From positions 310,001 through 374,000 of the forward strand of contig NZ_CP060418.1 in NCBI RefSeq assembly GCF_014298075.1: 64,000 bases of DNA, read 5' to 3'. Origin of the DNA: Enterobacter sp. JUb54. GTDB taxonomy: Bacteria; Pseudomonadota; Gammaproteobacteria; Enterobacterales; Enterobacteriaceae. Positions 9,255 to 18,180 of the stretch are shown piece by piece (position 1 is the stretch's first letter; every line of letters starts with the position of its first letter). The notes below the pieces were generated by a model. It worked only from the letters and a program-made list of their open reading frames with translations, made no database searches and was not told the DNA's origin. The translations under genes and the position numbers were made by a program.

Positions 9255-9954
9255 CAGCATACAGCCAGCCGGTGGTTTAATTGCTTATCTAATGAGCTAT
9301 TTGCGATAGCCACGCTTCCGTCGGTTAACCCCCCGTTTTTGCGGCAGGTTACGCCGGTTGCTGGTGGTGGGCCTGACGCGATTTTCACCGTCTGTACCCA
9401 GGAGTTATCTGAAATAATTAACTGCGAAAATAAAGTGTTCCTGCGAGCTAGTCCGCTATGATTTTTTTTGCCCGTTTTTCTTCCTTTCCTTCGCCTTCAG
9501 CAGATGGAAATCGATTACTTCCGCCTGTTTTTTATTAATTCATCTTTATATTTACGTTTCTTTACTGTGTTAATTATCGTATTAATGTCAATTAAATCCC
9601 TGTTAATAGCCGCCATTTTACGGCAGGAAACTGGTTGCTTATAGATATACAATATATTGATATATAGAAATATATTGGTAATTTATACATTTCCCCTGCT
9701 CATTAATGCAGACGAAATAGTTACGCCAAATCGACGCATTTTTAAGACTCTTTAAGTCAAGAAAGGTCAGCGGGGTTTGCAAATGCCGGTGCTGTCAGCA
9801 TGATTCAGAGAGTCGGGCAGGTTTAGTATAAAAACCAACCGAAAAGTGGGTAGCACAAGTACATCGGCTTTACCAGGATTTGATAGTCAGTTTATCTGCC
9901 GGGCCAGAGAGACACATTGCGCGTCATCACCCGTGGTTGTTCGAGGTTACAGAG
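9255..9954. other. Gene-free AT-rich stretch
   Basis: No convincing gene. The part from about 9450 to 9750 is strongly AT-rich compared with its surroundings and includes runs of T, two copies of AATATATTG (9651-9659 and 9669-9677) and many short A/T alternations. Such DNA is the kind bound by H-NS in enteric bacteria. In E. coli the neighbourhood of proL carries the broken autotransporter gene yejO; no trace of it is recognisable here. A 75-codon open frame at 9234-9461 has no ribosome site and no protein-like composition. Confidence 0.6.
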
Positions 9955-10317
9955 ATGTTTATTCCAGTATGGGGTATGTATACCGTTGGCATGCTTATGT
10001 TTTTAATGTTTTGTGGTTTATATCATGGAGGTAAAAAGGAAGTTATTTTGAAGGCGAAGTATCACCATGCCGAACGAACGTTTTCCGATATCGCCTTGAA
10101 TTTGTTTTCACTGGAATACGATCTCGAAAGGTATGTTGCCACCATAAAAAACTATGACCGTGAGTTACATAAGTATATTTCACAAGTCGACTGCATGTGG
10201 CGTACCTCATCCTATGAGGAACTGAAAGAAAACTTCGATGCCCAGCTGAGAAAACAGTGGGAATCACTACATCGTAGTCTGCAATACGCGCATCAAATTG
10301 CCGAAAAAAATTCATAG
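9955..10317 (+). CDS. Small membrane-anchored protein of unknown function
   Basis: Not recognised. From ATG 9955 it is 120 residues: one hydrophobic segment (about 4-23, GMYTVGMLMFLMFCGLYHG), then a basic stretch GGKKEVILKAK that suggests the rest stays in the cytoplasm, then about 90 charged, helical residues with Leu/Tyr spacing that could form a coiled coil. The open frame reaches back to 9880, but those 25 codons are less likely to be translated because the hydrophobic anchor fits an N terminus at 9955. A weak CAGAG/GAGG ribosome site lies in front. AT-rich upstream DNA and lack of a counterpart beside proL in E. coli mark it as accessory. Stands alone between gene-poor flanks. Confidence 0.6.
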   Translation: MFIPVWGMYTVGMLMFLMFCGLYHGGKKEVILKAKYHHAERTFSDIALNLFSLEYDLERYVATIKNYDRELHKYISQVDCMWRTSSYEELKENFDAQLRKQWESLHRSLQYAHQIAEKNS

Positions 10318-10473
10318 TCGTACTGCCAGAGCATCAATTTAACGGTGCGAAGGTGCCTGAAACATTCTGTTTTTAGTCACTCACACGCAATTGCACCGGG
10401 TAATACATCATCACTGGCGGCAGTGTCGCGATAATAACGATAATTGTTAAATGAAACGCAAAGGGTAAATGTC

Positions 10474-10857
10474 ATGAAAAAGAAAATTCAGCTGGTCCTC
10501 GCGACAGCGGTGCTGGCGACGGCTTTCCAGGCGTCGGCGATCTCCGAGCATTATCGCCAGCAGTTGGAGCGTAGCGGGTGCACGCAGGTGACCGACGGCA
10601 ACGGCTGCGACATCCATAAGAGCAAAGCCGAGAACGCCAGCGCGAGCCATCACGCGGCTGATACCGTGAGCAGTAGCTCGCTTAACAAGACCCTGCAGGG
10701 TAAGTCAGTAACACAGGCGACCCGGACGCTTAAAAATACCGGCTGGCGCCCGTCCGATGAAAATGCCTTAACGTTCTGGAACGAAGCACAACAGAAAACG
10801 CTGCGCATGAAAGTGGATCCTAAAACCGATACCGTGACGGCCATCAGCGTGAAATAA
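10474..10857 (+). CDS. Small secreted protein of unknown function
   Basis: Not recognised as a named family. 127 residues from ATG 10474, which follows an AAAGGG ribosome site; the longer frame from 10444 has no such site. Residues 1-22 are a good Sec signal peptide (MKKK, hydrophobic core, FQASA cut site). The mature part has two cysteines nine residues apart (SGC ... NGCD) that could form a disulfide in the periplasm, a Ser/Ala/His-rich linker, and a C-terminal block of about 60 residues (from SLNKTLQGKS) with alternating charged and hydrophobic residues suggestive of a small beta/alpha domain. It has its own upstream region and no partner gene. Confidence 0.72.
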   Translation: MKKKIQLVLATAVLATAFQASAISEHYRQQLERSGCTQVTDGNGCDIHKSKAENASASHHAADTVSSSSLNKTLQGKSVTQATRTLKNTGWRPSDENALTFWNEAQQKTLRMKVDPKTDTVTAISVK

Positions 10858-11005
10858 GCAACGCATCGCGGTGCATGATGTCCCGCTTATCAGCGAACAG
10901 GAGTCGATGTAGCGGCTGATTATCCAGCGATGAGAACATAAGCTCTCCTTTTATTTTTGGGAGAGATGCGGAAAATGCTGGGTATTATTTCGGGGATTTT
11001 TGATT

Positions 11006-11040
11006 CCTCTTCCCCGGCGGGATAATCACCGGGGAAGAGG
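11006..11040. other. Perfect 12-bp hairpin downstream of yejM
   Basis: CCTCTTCCCCGG (11006-11017) pairs with CCGGGGAAGAGG (11029-11040), loop of 11 bases. It lies 22 bases beyond the yejM stop. Neither strand has a T run straight after the stem, so it may stabilise or end transcripts without being a standard intrinsic terminator. Confidence 0.7.
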
Positions 11041-11062
11041 CGGTTGATACGCAGTAGCTTAC

Positions 11063-12823
11063 TCAGTTAGCGATGAAACGCTTTTCATCGGTGAGTATCT
11101 GCAGCAGCAGGCTGAGCTGAGGCTTACGGTTGTCAATCTTCTGACCGTCGCTGTTCCAGGTGCTGTAGGTACCGTTGTGGTTCAATACCACGGTGACGTC
11201 ATGCGAGGTGACGGCCAGCGTCTCGCTGTTGGCGGCCGTGACCCAGGCACGGCGACGTGCCGGGCTGAACAGGTCTTCACCCTGTGAATACTCATTGGCC
11301 GGTGTGGAGACGTGCAGCAGACGCTGCATCAGCGTTGTCATCACATCTTTGTTATCGGTCAGCGTCGCGATGTTCTGCGCCGGAATCCCCGGCCAATGGA
11401 TCACCAGCGGTACCTGCAACTGTTCCCGGGACCAGTCAAACTGACCGTGCTGCGGGTTCAACGGCATACCGTGACCTGCGGTGACGATCACCACCGTGTT
11501 GTCCAGTTTTCCGCTGTCGCGCAGGGTGCTTAACACCCGACCAATCTGGCTATCGACATCGCCGGCGGCGCGGCTGTAGCGGCGCACGAAGTTTTGTTGC
11601 TGGCTGTTTTCAAGCGTCGTGCCGTTCAGCGAAATCCACGAGAACCAGCGATTCTCATCCTGGGCATAGCGGTTCAGCCAGCTAATCCACTGATTGGCAG
11701 TCTGCTCATCGCTTTGGGTTTTGGCGACCGGCAGCGAGAAGTCAGACAGCAGCGCCTGGCGGTAAAGCGGGCTGCTGAAGCCATCAGAAGAGAACAGTCC
11801 CAACTGATAACCCTGCTGGTTCAGCGCGGTAATCAACGCCGCCGGAATACGGGCCGACAGTACGCCATCCATATAGCCCGGCGAGATCCCATAGAACAGA
11901 CCAAAGATGCCGTTATCGGTAGTATTGCCGGAGCTCATATGCTGCGTGAAATTGACGCTCTCTTTGGCGAAACTGGCCAGTTCCGGCATGTTTTTCTCAT
12001 ACCGTGAGTAGTTCAGATTATCGACGGTAATCAGCAGCACGTTATAGCCGGCCCCGAGATCGCGATAGCGCAGGCTGCTCAGCGGGTATTCAACGGAGAC
12101 CGCTTCCGGCGCCCCTTGCTCGACCAGACGTCGCTGATAATCCTGAGCATCAAGCAGACCGTGTTTCTCAAGGAAACGACGGGCCGTCATCGGATAGGAG
12201 AGCGGCAGGTTGGCCCGCTGCATGGTGATCGGGCGATAGAAGTTAGCATCCGCCCAGATATAAATCAGGTGGCTGCTGATAAATGAAATAAAGAACAGCC
12301 AGGCGACAGGCCGGGCATAGCGACGACGGCGCGTCAGGCTGCGTAGCTTCTGCCAGCTCCAGGTCGCAAACAGCATCTCCAGCAAGAAGATGATCGGCAC
12401 GCTGATAAACATCAGCTGCCAGTCGCGTGCCATCTCGTTCTGGTCGGGGTTAATCACCAGTTCCCAGACAATAGGGTTAAGATGCAGGTGGAAACGGGTG
12501 AAGACTTCGCTGTCGATCAGCAACAGCGTCATCCCTATCGTCGCCAGAATGGCCGACAGGAAGCGCATTAATCGCTGAGAGACGACGATAAAGGTCAGCG
12601 GGAAGAGAATCAGTACATAGCTGGTGAAAACCAGAAAACTGAAGTGACCAACGAGGCTGACGTAAGAGAAAATACGCCCGCCCAACGTCGTTGGCCAGTC
12701 GGCGACAAAAAGATAGCGGCTGCCGAGCACCATGGCCAACAACATGTTGAACAAGGCGAACCAGTGCCCCCAGCTGACCATCTGGGAGATTTTTTCTCGG
12801 TAGGGCTGACGGTGAGTCACCAT
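11063..12823 (-). CDS. yejM: YejM/PbgA, inner-membrane regulator of LPS synthesis
   Basis: 586 residues from ATG 12823, same length as E. coli and starting MVTHRQPYREK. Five membrane helices in the first about 190 residues are followed by a periplasmic sulfatase-fold domain that is not known to act as a sulfatase. In E. coli the essential N-terminal part senses periplasmic-leaflet LPS and, through LapB/FtsH, sets LpxC stability. The C terminus LTDEKRFIAN is identical to E. coli. An upstream extension of the frame to 12889 runs into yejL and is not used. Next to yejL, 19 bases apart, likely one transcript. Confidence 0.96.
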   Translation of the reverse strand: MVTHRQPYREKISQMVSWGHWFALFNMLLAMVLGSRYLFVADWPTTLGGRIFSYVSLVGHFSFLVFTSYVLILFPLTFIVVSQRLMRFLSAILATIGMTLLLIDSEVFTRFHLHLNPIVWELVINPDQNEMARDWQLMFISVPIIFLLEMLFATWSWQKLRSLTRRRRYARPVAWLFFISFISSHLIYIWADANFYRPITMQRANLPLSYPMTARRFLEKHGLLDAQDYQRRLVEQGAPEAVSVEYPLSSLRYRDLGAGYNVLLITVDNLNYSRYEKNMPELASFAKESVNFTQHMSSGNTTDNGIFGLFYGISPGYMDGVLSARIPAALITALNQQGYQLGLFSSDGFSSPLYRQALLSDFSLPVAKTQSDEQTANQWISWLNRYAQDENRWFSWISLNGTTLENSQQQNFVRRYSRAAGDVDSQIGRVLSTLRDSGKLDNTVVIVTAGHGMPLNPQHGQFDWSREQLQVPLVIHWPGIPAQNIATLTDNKDVMTTLMQRLLHVSTPANEYSQGEDLFSPARRRAWVTAANSETLAVTSHDVTVVLNHNGTYSTWNSDGQKIDNRKPQLSLLLQILTDEKRFIAN

Positions 12824-12842
12824 ATACAGTTGTTGGTTATCC

Positions 12843-13070
12843 TTAGTGCGCCGGGTCGTCGTTGATTGAAGACTGCAGAGCCTGGGCAAATGAGCGGGCG
12901 ATAGCCTGACGTTGCGCTGGCGCGACGCTACTATTGATCAGGTTGGTCACCATATTACCTAGCACCATCAGTGAAAGGTCAACGGGGGCTTTGTGTGTTT
13001 CCAGCACGTTGGTCAGCTCACTGAGCAGCTGTTCAACGTGTTCATCACTATAGCGGGATAATTGCGGCAT
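12843..13070 (-). CDS. yejL: YejL, conserved small protein (UPF0352)
   Basis: 75 residues from [14 protein letters not shown], the E. coli start; the open frame reaches back to 13154 but the family begins here. All-helical DUF1414 protein of unknown function, conserved in gammaproteobacteria and nearly always just before yejM and divergent from yejK. Twenty-base gap to yejM suggests an operon. Confidence 0.93.
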   Translation of the reverse strand: MPQLSRYSDEHVEQLLSELTNVLETHKAPVDLSLMVLGNMVTNLINSSVAPAQRQAIARSFAQALQSSINDDPAH

Positions 13071-13259
13071 AAATTCGAAATCTGTTTGTTCGTGAAAGGG
13101 CAACATATTACCGTAGCAGCAGCTTTTTTTCCGCATTTTTTCGCCACGGCGCAAAAGCGCGCAGGATCGCGAGTCTCTGGCTGTCGAAGAGTCACGCGGC
13201 GGTTGCGTCGCCGTCCCGGCGGTGGTTGAATACCGGCCGGTCTAAAAGGAGAGTTTAAC

Positions 13260-14267
13260 ATGAGTCTGGATATCGACCAGATTGCCCTGCATCAGTTAAT
13301 CAAGCGTGATGAACAAAACCTCGAACTGGTGCTGCGTGATTCATTGCTGGAGCCCAACGCGACGGTCGTGGAAATGATGGCCGAGCTGCACCGCGTCTAC
13401 AGCGCTAAAAATAAGGCCTATGGCCTGTTTAACGAAGAGAGTGAACTGGCGCAAGCCCTTCGCCTGCAGCGTCAGGGTGAAGAGGCATTTCTGCCGTTCA
13501 GCCGTGCGGCAACCGGTCGTCTGCGTGACGAGCTGGCGAAATATCCCTTCGCAGAAGGCGGTATCGTGCTGTTCTGCCAGTACCGTTATCTGGCGGTAGA
13601 GTATCTGCTGGTGGCGGTGCTGAATAACTTAAGCAGCATGCGCGTCAACGAAGATCTGGATATCAGCTCCACCCACTATCTGGATATTAACCATGCCGAT
13701 ATCGTGGCGCGTATCGATTTAACCGAATGGGAAACCAATCCGGAATCGACCCGCTACCTGACCTTCCTGAAGGGCCGGGTCGGGCGCAAAGTGGCCGATT
13801 TCTTTATGGATTTCCTCGGTGCCAGCGAAGGGCTTAATGCCAAGGCGCAGAACCGCGGGCTGCTGCAGGCGATTGATGATTTCGCCTCCGATGCGCAGCT
13901 CGATAAGTCCGAACGGCAGAACGTGCGCCAGCAGGTCTACACCTACTGCAACGAACAGCTGCAGGCGGGAGAAGAGATTGAGCTGGAGTCTTTATCGAAA
14001 GAGCTTGCCGGCGTCAGCGAGAAAACCTTCCAGGAGTTTACTGCGGAACAAGGGTATGAGCTGGAAGAGAGCTTCCCGGCGGACCGCAGCACGCTGCGCC
14101 AGTTAACCAAGTTTGCCGGCAGCGGCGGCGGGTTAACGATCAACTTCGATGCCATGCTGCTGGGCGAGCGAGTGTTCTGGGATCCGGCAACGGATACCCT
14201 GACCATCAAAGGCACACCGCCAAACCTGCGCGATCAGCTGCAGCGCCGGACCTCCGGCGGCAACTGA
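13260..14267 (+). CDS. yejK: YejK nucleoid-associated protein
   Basis: 335 residues, equal to the E. coli family length. Starts [29 protein letters not shown] behind an AAAAGGAGAG ribosome site. YejK (NdpA) is found on the nucleoid and has been reported to bind DNA and to interact with topoisomerase IV. Divergent from yejLM. A GC-rich hairpin follows the stop. Confidence 0.96.
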   Translation: MSLDIDQIALHQLIKRDEQNLELVLRDSLLEPNATVVEMMAELHRVYSAKNKAYGLFNEESELAQALRLQRQGEEAFLPFSRAATGRLRDELAKYPFAEGGIVLFCQYRYLAVEYLLVAVLNNLSSMRVNEDLDISSTHYLDINHADIVARIDLTEWETNPESTRYLTFLKGRVGRKVADFFMDFLGASEGLNAKAQNRGLLQAIDDFASDAQLDKSERQNVRQQVYTYCNEQLQAGEEIELESLSKELAGVSEKTFQEFTAEQGYELEESFPADRSTLRQLTKFAGSGGGLTINFDAMLLGERVFWDPATDTLTIKGTPPNLRDQLQRRTSGGN

Positions 14268-14277
14268 CCGTAATCAG

Positions 14278-14296
14278 CCCCGGCCAGCGGCCGGGG
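14278..14296 (+). terminator. Hairpin after yejK
   Basis: CCCCGGCC (14278-14285) and GGCCGGGG (14289-14296) with a three-base loop lie eleven bases after the yejK stop. Only a short T-poor tail follows, so termination strength is uncertain. Confidence 0.55.
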
Positions 14297-14319
14297 TTGC
14301 TCACCTGCTTATCCTCTTC

Positions 14320-15084
14320 CTATTCCGCGCTTGCATGGATCGTCGCGATCCCGTGCCCGGCGAGCTGCGCCTGTAATACCGCGTCCAGTGGGCTATCGAC
14401 AATCAACGTACTCGCCAGGCTCAACTCGCCAATCGCGAAGGCGGATGCCGAATTGAGCTTTTCCTGTGACGCCATCACGATGGTCTCCGCCGCTCGTGCT
14501 GCAAGCGCTCGCTTGATACCTGCCTCTTCATAATCGCCGGTGGTGAAACCGGCGCGATGGTGCACTCCGGTGACCCCCATGAAAAACAGATCGGCGTTAA
14601 TACGCGCGATACCTTCCAGCGCGCTGGCGCCTACGGTCACCACCGAATGTTTAAACAGTCGTCCGCCGATAAGAATGACCTCGATCAACGGTCTGTCGAC
14701 CAGCGCAACGGCAATTCCCGGGCTGTGGGTCACGATAGTGCAGGCTAAATCCGCAGGCAGATAGCTGACCATGTACCCGGTAGTGGTGCCGCCATCGAGG
14801 ATCACCACCTGGCCCGGCTGGATCAGTGCCGCCGCCTGTCGGGCAATGGCCTGTTTTGAAGCTGTTTGCACGTTTTTTCTTGTTTCAATCGGGGCAATCG
14901 CGGCGGAAACCGGCAGGGCGCCACCGTGAACCCGCTGCAGCTTCCCCTCCGCCGCCAGTTCGCGTAAATCCCGGCGAATTGAGTCTTCTGAGACGTTAAA
15001 TCGTTGGCTTAGCTCGCCGGACATCACCTGTTTTTCGGCGTTGAGGATCTGCAAAATCTGCTGTTTTCGTTGGCTGGCAAGCAT
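14320..15084 (-). CDS. DeoR-family transcriptional regulator
   Basis: 254 residues, usual DeoR length. N-terminal winged helix (about 1-57) with the family pattern RKQQILQILN, VSEDSIRRDLRELAAEGKLQRVHGGA; C-terminal sugar-phosphate sensor domain (about 75-230) with the DGGTTTGYM phosphate-binding loop, and later the conserved DLFFMGVTGVH. Such proteins usually repress sugar or nucleoside catabolic genes and are released by a phosphorylated metabolite. It is divergent from a NudK-like hydrolase gene, and a set of TGCATGTT repeats lies between them, so the pair is probably one regulatory unit. Inserted between yejK and rplY, where E. coli K-12 has neither gene. The effector is not predictable. 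Confidence 0.88.
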   Translation of the reverse strand: MLASQRKQQILQILNAEKQVMSGELSQRFNVSEDSIRRDLRELAAEGKLQRVHGGALPVSAAIAPIETRKNVQTASKQAIARQAAALIQPGQVVILDGGTTTGYMVSYLPADLACTIVTHSPGIAVALVDRPLIEVILIGGRLFKHSVVTVGASALEGIARINADLFFMGVTGVHHRAGFTTGDYEEAGIKRALAARAAETIVMASQEKLNSASAFAIGELSLASTLIVDSPLDAVLQAQLAGHGIATIHASAE

Positions 15085-15131
15085 GTTTTATCCTGCATGT
15101 TTGATCTTGTTTGTGCTTTATTTTGCATGTT
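15081..15131. promoter_or_regulatory. Repeated GCATGTT boxes between deoR-type gene and nudix gene
   Basis: GCATGTT occurs three times in the same orientation, starting at 15081, 15095 and 15125; the last two are extended to TGCATGTT (15094-15101, 15124-15131), 30 bases apart, about three helix turns. The first covers the DeoR start codon. Direct repeats of this kind are typical operators for DeoR proteins; binding is inferred. Confidence 0.5.
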
Positions 15132-15165
15132 ATGGTGCTCGCTGTCACCTCATCAGGGGAAAAAA

Positions 15166-15780
15166 ATGCAAAGTGAGATACCGCAGGTTCGTCATGTTCA
15201 GGAAACGTTGCTGTCCGATAACTGGTACACGCTAAAAAAATATACCTTTGAATTGCTGCGGCGGGACGGCCGTTGGCAGGAGCAAAGCCGTGAAGCCTAC
15301 GATCGCGGCAACGGCGCCGTGATCCTGCTCTATAACCGGGCGAAGCAAACGGTGGTGCTGATCCGTCAGTTCCGCTTTCCAGTGTGGATTAACGGCCACG
15401 ATGGCTTGCTGATCGAAGCGGCCGCCGGGCTGCTGGATAATGCCTCACCGGAAGAGCGCATTATCGCCGAAGCGGAAGAGGAGACCGGTTTTCGCGTTAC
15501 GCGGATCGAGCCGGTGTTTACCGCCTATATGAGCCCAGGCTCGGTCACCGAGAAACTCTATTTTTTCATTGCTGAATACACGGCGGACGATCGCTGCGGC
15601 GAAGGGGGAGGGCTGGCGGCGGAAGGGGAAGATATCGAAGTGCTGGAATGGCCGTTAACCCAGGCGCTACAGGCGATCCGCGATGGTATTATCGTGGATG
15701 CGAAAACCATCATGCTGCTGCAACATCTGGCGCTGAATGCGGAAACGCTGCTGGCGCCGGAGCAGGGTAACAGGTTATAA
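15166..15780 (+). CDS. NudK-like Nudix hydrolase
   Basis: 204 residues from ATG 15166, which follows AGGGGAAAAAA. It closely resembles E. coli NudK (GDP-mannose hydrolase): shared LLSDNWYTLKKYTFELL, YDRGNGAVILLYN, VLIRQFR and YMSPGSVTEKLYFFIAEY. The Nudix box reads GLLDNASPEERIIAEAEEETGF, with the REXXEE core changed to AEAEEE, so the first Arg is replaced by Ala; the catalytic glutamates remain. NudK itself is elsewhere in E. coli, so this is a paralogue or relative whose natural substrate (ADP-ribose, GDP-mannose or another nucleotide sugar) is open. Divergent from a DeoR-type regulator that probably controls it. The longer open frame starting at 15070 covers the promoter region and is rejected. 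Confidence 0.85.
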   Translation: MQSEIPQVRHVQETLLSDNWYTLKKYTFELLRRDGRWQEQSREAYDRGNGAVILLYNRAKQTVVLIRQFRFPVWINGHDGLLIEAAAGLLDNASPEERIIAEAEEETGFRVTRIEPVFTAYMSPGSVTEKLYFFIAEYTADDRCGEGGGLAAEGEDIEVLEWPLTQALQAIRDGIIVDAKTIMLLQHLALNAETLLAPEQGNRL

Positions 15781-15783
15781 AAC

Positions 15784-15816
15784 AAAACGCCCCGGACCTT
15801 GCGGACCGGGGCGTTT
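15784..15816. terminator. Bidirectional terminator between nudix gene and rplY
   Basis: AAACGCCCCGG (15785-15795) pairs with CCGGGGCGTTT (15806-15816). The minus strand continues TTTTGTT, so it serves rplY best; the + strand has three T. Confidence 0.88.
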
Positions 15817-15840
15817 GCCACTCAACTTAACTTTCGGCGA

Positions 15841-16125
15841 TTACGCGCGAACGAAGTCGATGTGAGACAGTTTTGGCTTGAACGGGTGACGCTGAACAGC
15901 CTGAACTTTTACTTTTTCTTCTTTGCCATCGATAACGATGGTCAGAACTTCACCGTAGAACTCAGCTTTACCCTGAATGTTCCACAGTTTGTCCTGGTCC
16001 AGCTCAATTGCTACCGGAGTAGCTTCGCCGCCATAAATGATGGCCGGGAATTTGTTAGCTGCACGCAGGCGGCGGCTCGCACCCTTACCCTGCTCTTTAC
16101 GTACTTCTGCGTCGATAGTAAACAT
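15841..16125 (-). CDS. rplY: 50S ribosomal protein L25
   Basis: 94 residues, the short enterobacterial L25 that binds 5S rRNA. Begins [21 protein letters not shown] and ends LSHIDFVRA, near-identical to E. coli. Single gene with its own terminator; E. coli RplY also lies between yejK and yejH. Confidence 0.98.
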   Translation of the reverse strand: MFTIDAEVRKEQGKGASRRLRAANKFPAIIYGGEATPVAIELDQDKLWNIQGKAEFYGEVLTIVIDGKEEKVKVQAVQRHPFKPKLSHIDFVRA

Positions 16126-16262
16126 TGATATCTCTCTATATTTAAATCCTGCTACAGGCGACCCAGCAGCAGGCAGATGATCTGCTTTGCGAATGCAAAA
16201 GCGGGCGGCATTATATCCGCCTGCGGCGCTAACGGCAATGAAAACCTCAGTCGCGAAGCGGA

Positions 16263-18020
16263 TTACCGCAGTTCACCGGCCCGGCGAAAACGGCCCTGAT
16301 AGTCGAAGACTTTTTCCCGCACCTGCCAGTATTGCCCTTTCATGCGGGCGACCACAAAGTCCGGATGGCGCAGCAGCGGCTGCTGGGCGAGAATATCCGC
16401 CGGCGTGATCCAGCGCAGCGGGATGCCCGGCGTGCGGGTATGCGGGCGGATAAACAGCTGCTCAAACGCGGTGCGTTGGGCAGGAGTTTGCAGGCGGAAG
16501 CGTTCGCTGACGTCGGCGCCATCTTCATCGTAATAGGTGATTTTCAGCCACGGGCCTTTGTCGTCGGCGCCGTGCTGCAGGTCCATACCGCTACAGCGCA
16601 AAACCAGCGCGTCTTTAAGCTTCAGCGCCGCCTTCAGCATATCATCGGGGTCCACCAGAATGGTGTCGCACTCGCGGCAGCGGCGGGCAGCAATATCATT
16701 TTCCGCATTACACTGCGGGCAGTTTTTAAAGCGAAAGCGAAAATCGCACTGCTCACGATGGCCTTCATCATCGTCAAACCAGCCCTGGCAGCGGCGGCCA
16801 AAATGTTCGATCAGCGTGCCGTCGGCGGTGGTTTTTCCCCAGAAGGTATTGGCGAAACCGCAGGCCGGGCAGAAGACCTGCACCGGAACGTTGTCGCTCT
16901 TGCCTTTTGGCGTGCCGACTTCCGGCGCGTAGAGGTCATGAGGGTTGCCGGCATAGTCGAGGATCAGGCAGTCGGTTTTGCCCGGCGCCAGGCGCAGGCC
17001 ACGGCCGACAATCTGCTGATACAGGCTCACCGATTCGGTAGGGCGCAGAATGGCGATCAAATCGACATGCGGTGCGTCAAACCCGGTGGTGAGAACCGCC
17101 ACGTTGACCAGATAGCGATACTGCTGCGCCTTAAAGGCCTCGATAATGCGATCGCGCTGCGGGCCCGGCGTCTCACCGGTAATCAGCTCGGCCTCACCGG
17201 CGGGCAGCAGGCCGGTAATTTCCCGCGCATGTTCGACGGTGGAGGCGAAAATCATCACTCCTTTGCGCGTTTGGGCAAACTCTACGATCTGGCTGATAAT
17301 GTGCGGCGTGATGCGCTGCTGCTTTTTTAGCTCGAGGTTGAGATCAGCTTCACTAAACAGCCCGTTATTCTGCGGCTGCAGGCGGCTGAAATCATACTGC
17401 ACTACCGGCATATCCAGGCGTTCCGGGGGCGTCAGAAAACCGTGTTTAATCATGTAGCGCAGCGGCAGCTCGTAGATACAGTCGCGAAACAGCGCCTTTT
17501 CGTCGCCGCGCACCATGCCATGATAATGAAACTGGTAGATCCAGCCTTTGCCAAGCCGGAACGGCGTGGCGGTTAGCCCGAGCAGGCGCAGCTGCGGATT
17601 GACCTGCTGCAAATGGCTGATAATTTGCTGATACTGGCTGTCATCGTCATCGCTGATGCGGTGGCATTCATCGACAATCAGCAGGGAAAATTCGCTCTGA
17701 AAGCTATCGAGGTTGCGGGCCACCGATTGCACGCTGCCGAAGACCACTTTGCCGTGGCTCTCCTTGCGTTTCAGACCGGCGGCAAAAATATCCGCCTCCA
17801 GCCCGAGGGCGCAATACTTGGCGTGGTTTTGCGCCACCAGCTCTTTAACGTGCGCCAGCACCAGCACGCGACCCCGCGCCAGGCGGGCCAGTTCGGCGAT
17901 AACCAGGCTTTTGCCGGCGCCGGTGGGCAGAACGATAGCGGCAGGTTCATGGTGGCGACGAAACCAGGCTAGCGTGGCGTCGACCGCCTCTTTTTGATAG
18001 GGGCGTAGTGTAAAAGTCAT
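16263..18020 (-). CDS. radD: RadD, putative DNA repair helicase
   Basis: 585 residues, like E. coli YejH/RadD (586). Superfamily 2 helicase: Walker A PTGAGKS (about 32-38), DECH box in [16 protein letters not shown]-like GLTATPF, and motif [15 protein letters not shown]. After the helicase core, a cysteine-rich part ([24 protein letters not shown]) can bind zinc. E. coli RadD takes part in recombination and double-strand break repair, stimulating RecA strand exchange. Separately transcribed from rplY and divergent from rsuA. Confidence 0.96.
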   Translation of the reverse strand: MTFTLRPYQKEAVDATLAWFRRHHEPAAIVLPTGAGKSLVIAELARLARGRVLVLAHVKELVAQNHAKYCALGLEADIFAAGLKRKESHGKVVFGSVQSVARNLDSFQSEFSLLIVDECHRISDDDDSQYQQIISHLQQVNPQLRLLGLTATPFRLGKGWIYQFHYHGMVRGDEKALFRDCIYELPLRYMIKHGFLTPPERLDMPVVQYDFSRLQPQNNGLFSEADLNLELKKQQRITPHIISQIVEFAQTRKGVMIFASTVEHAREITGLLPAGEAELITGETPGPQRDRIIEAFKAQQYRYLVNVAVLTTGFDAPHVDLIAILRPTESVSLYQQIVGRGLRLAPGKTDCLILDYAGNPHDLYAPEVGTPKGKSDNVPVQVFCPACGFANTFWGKTTADGTLIEHFGRRCQGWFDDDEGHREQCDFRFRFKNCPQCNAENDIAARRCRECDTILVDPDDMLKAALKLKDALVLRCSGMDLQHGADDKGPWLKITYYDEDGADVSERFRLQTPAQRTAFEQLFIRPHTRTPGIPLRWITPADILAQQPLLRHPDFVVARMKGQYWQVREKVFDYQGRFRRAGELR

Positions 18021-18180
18021 AGCGTTTCGGGCGTTAATCAGTTGGCAAAGAGGAGTCGCCGACAGTATGCCACGAATTTTTTCCCTTGAGTGGCGTTAAG
18101 AGCCCGTTATACTAGCCAATGAATTTCTTCTTTTTCGGGCGTTTGCCCGCTCCAGCATTATTACAGGCTAAAAAAATCTC

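Noticed and set aside
9234..9461. 75-codon open frame near proL
   Set aside because: Overlaps the proL promoter, has no ribosome site and atypical composition.
11006..11040. Standard intrinsic terminator for yejM
   Set aside because: Stem is perfect but no T run follows on either strand, so it is listed only as a hairpin.
16332..17330. 332-codon open frame on the + strand, opposite radD
   Set aside because: Shadow of radD; low-complexity composition and no start signals.
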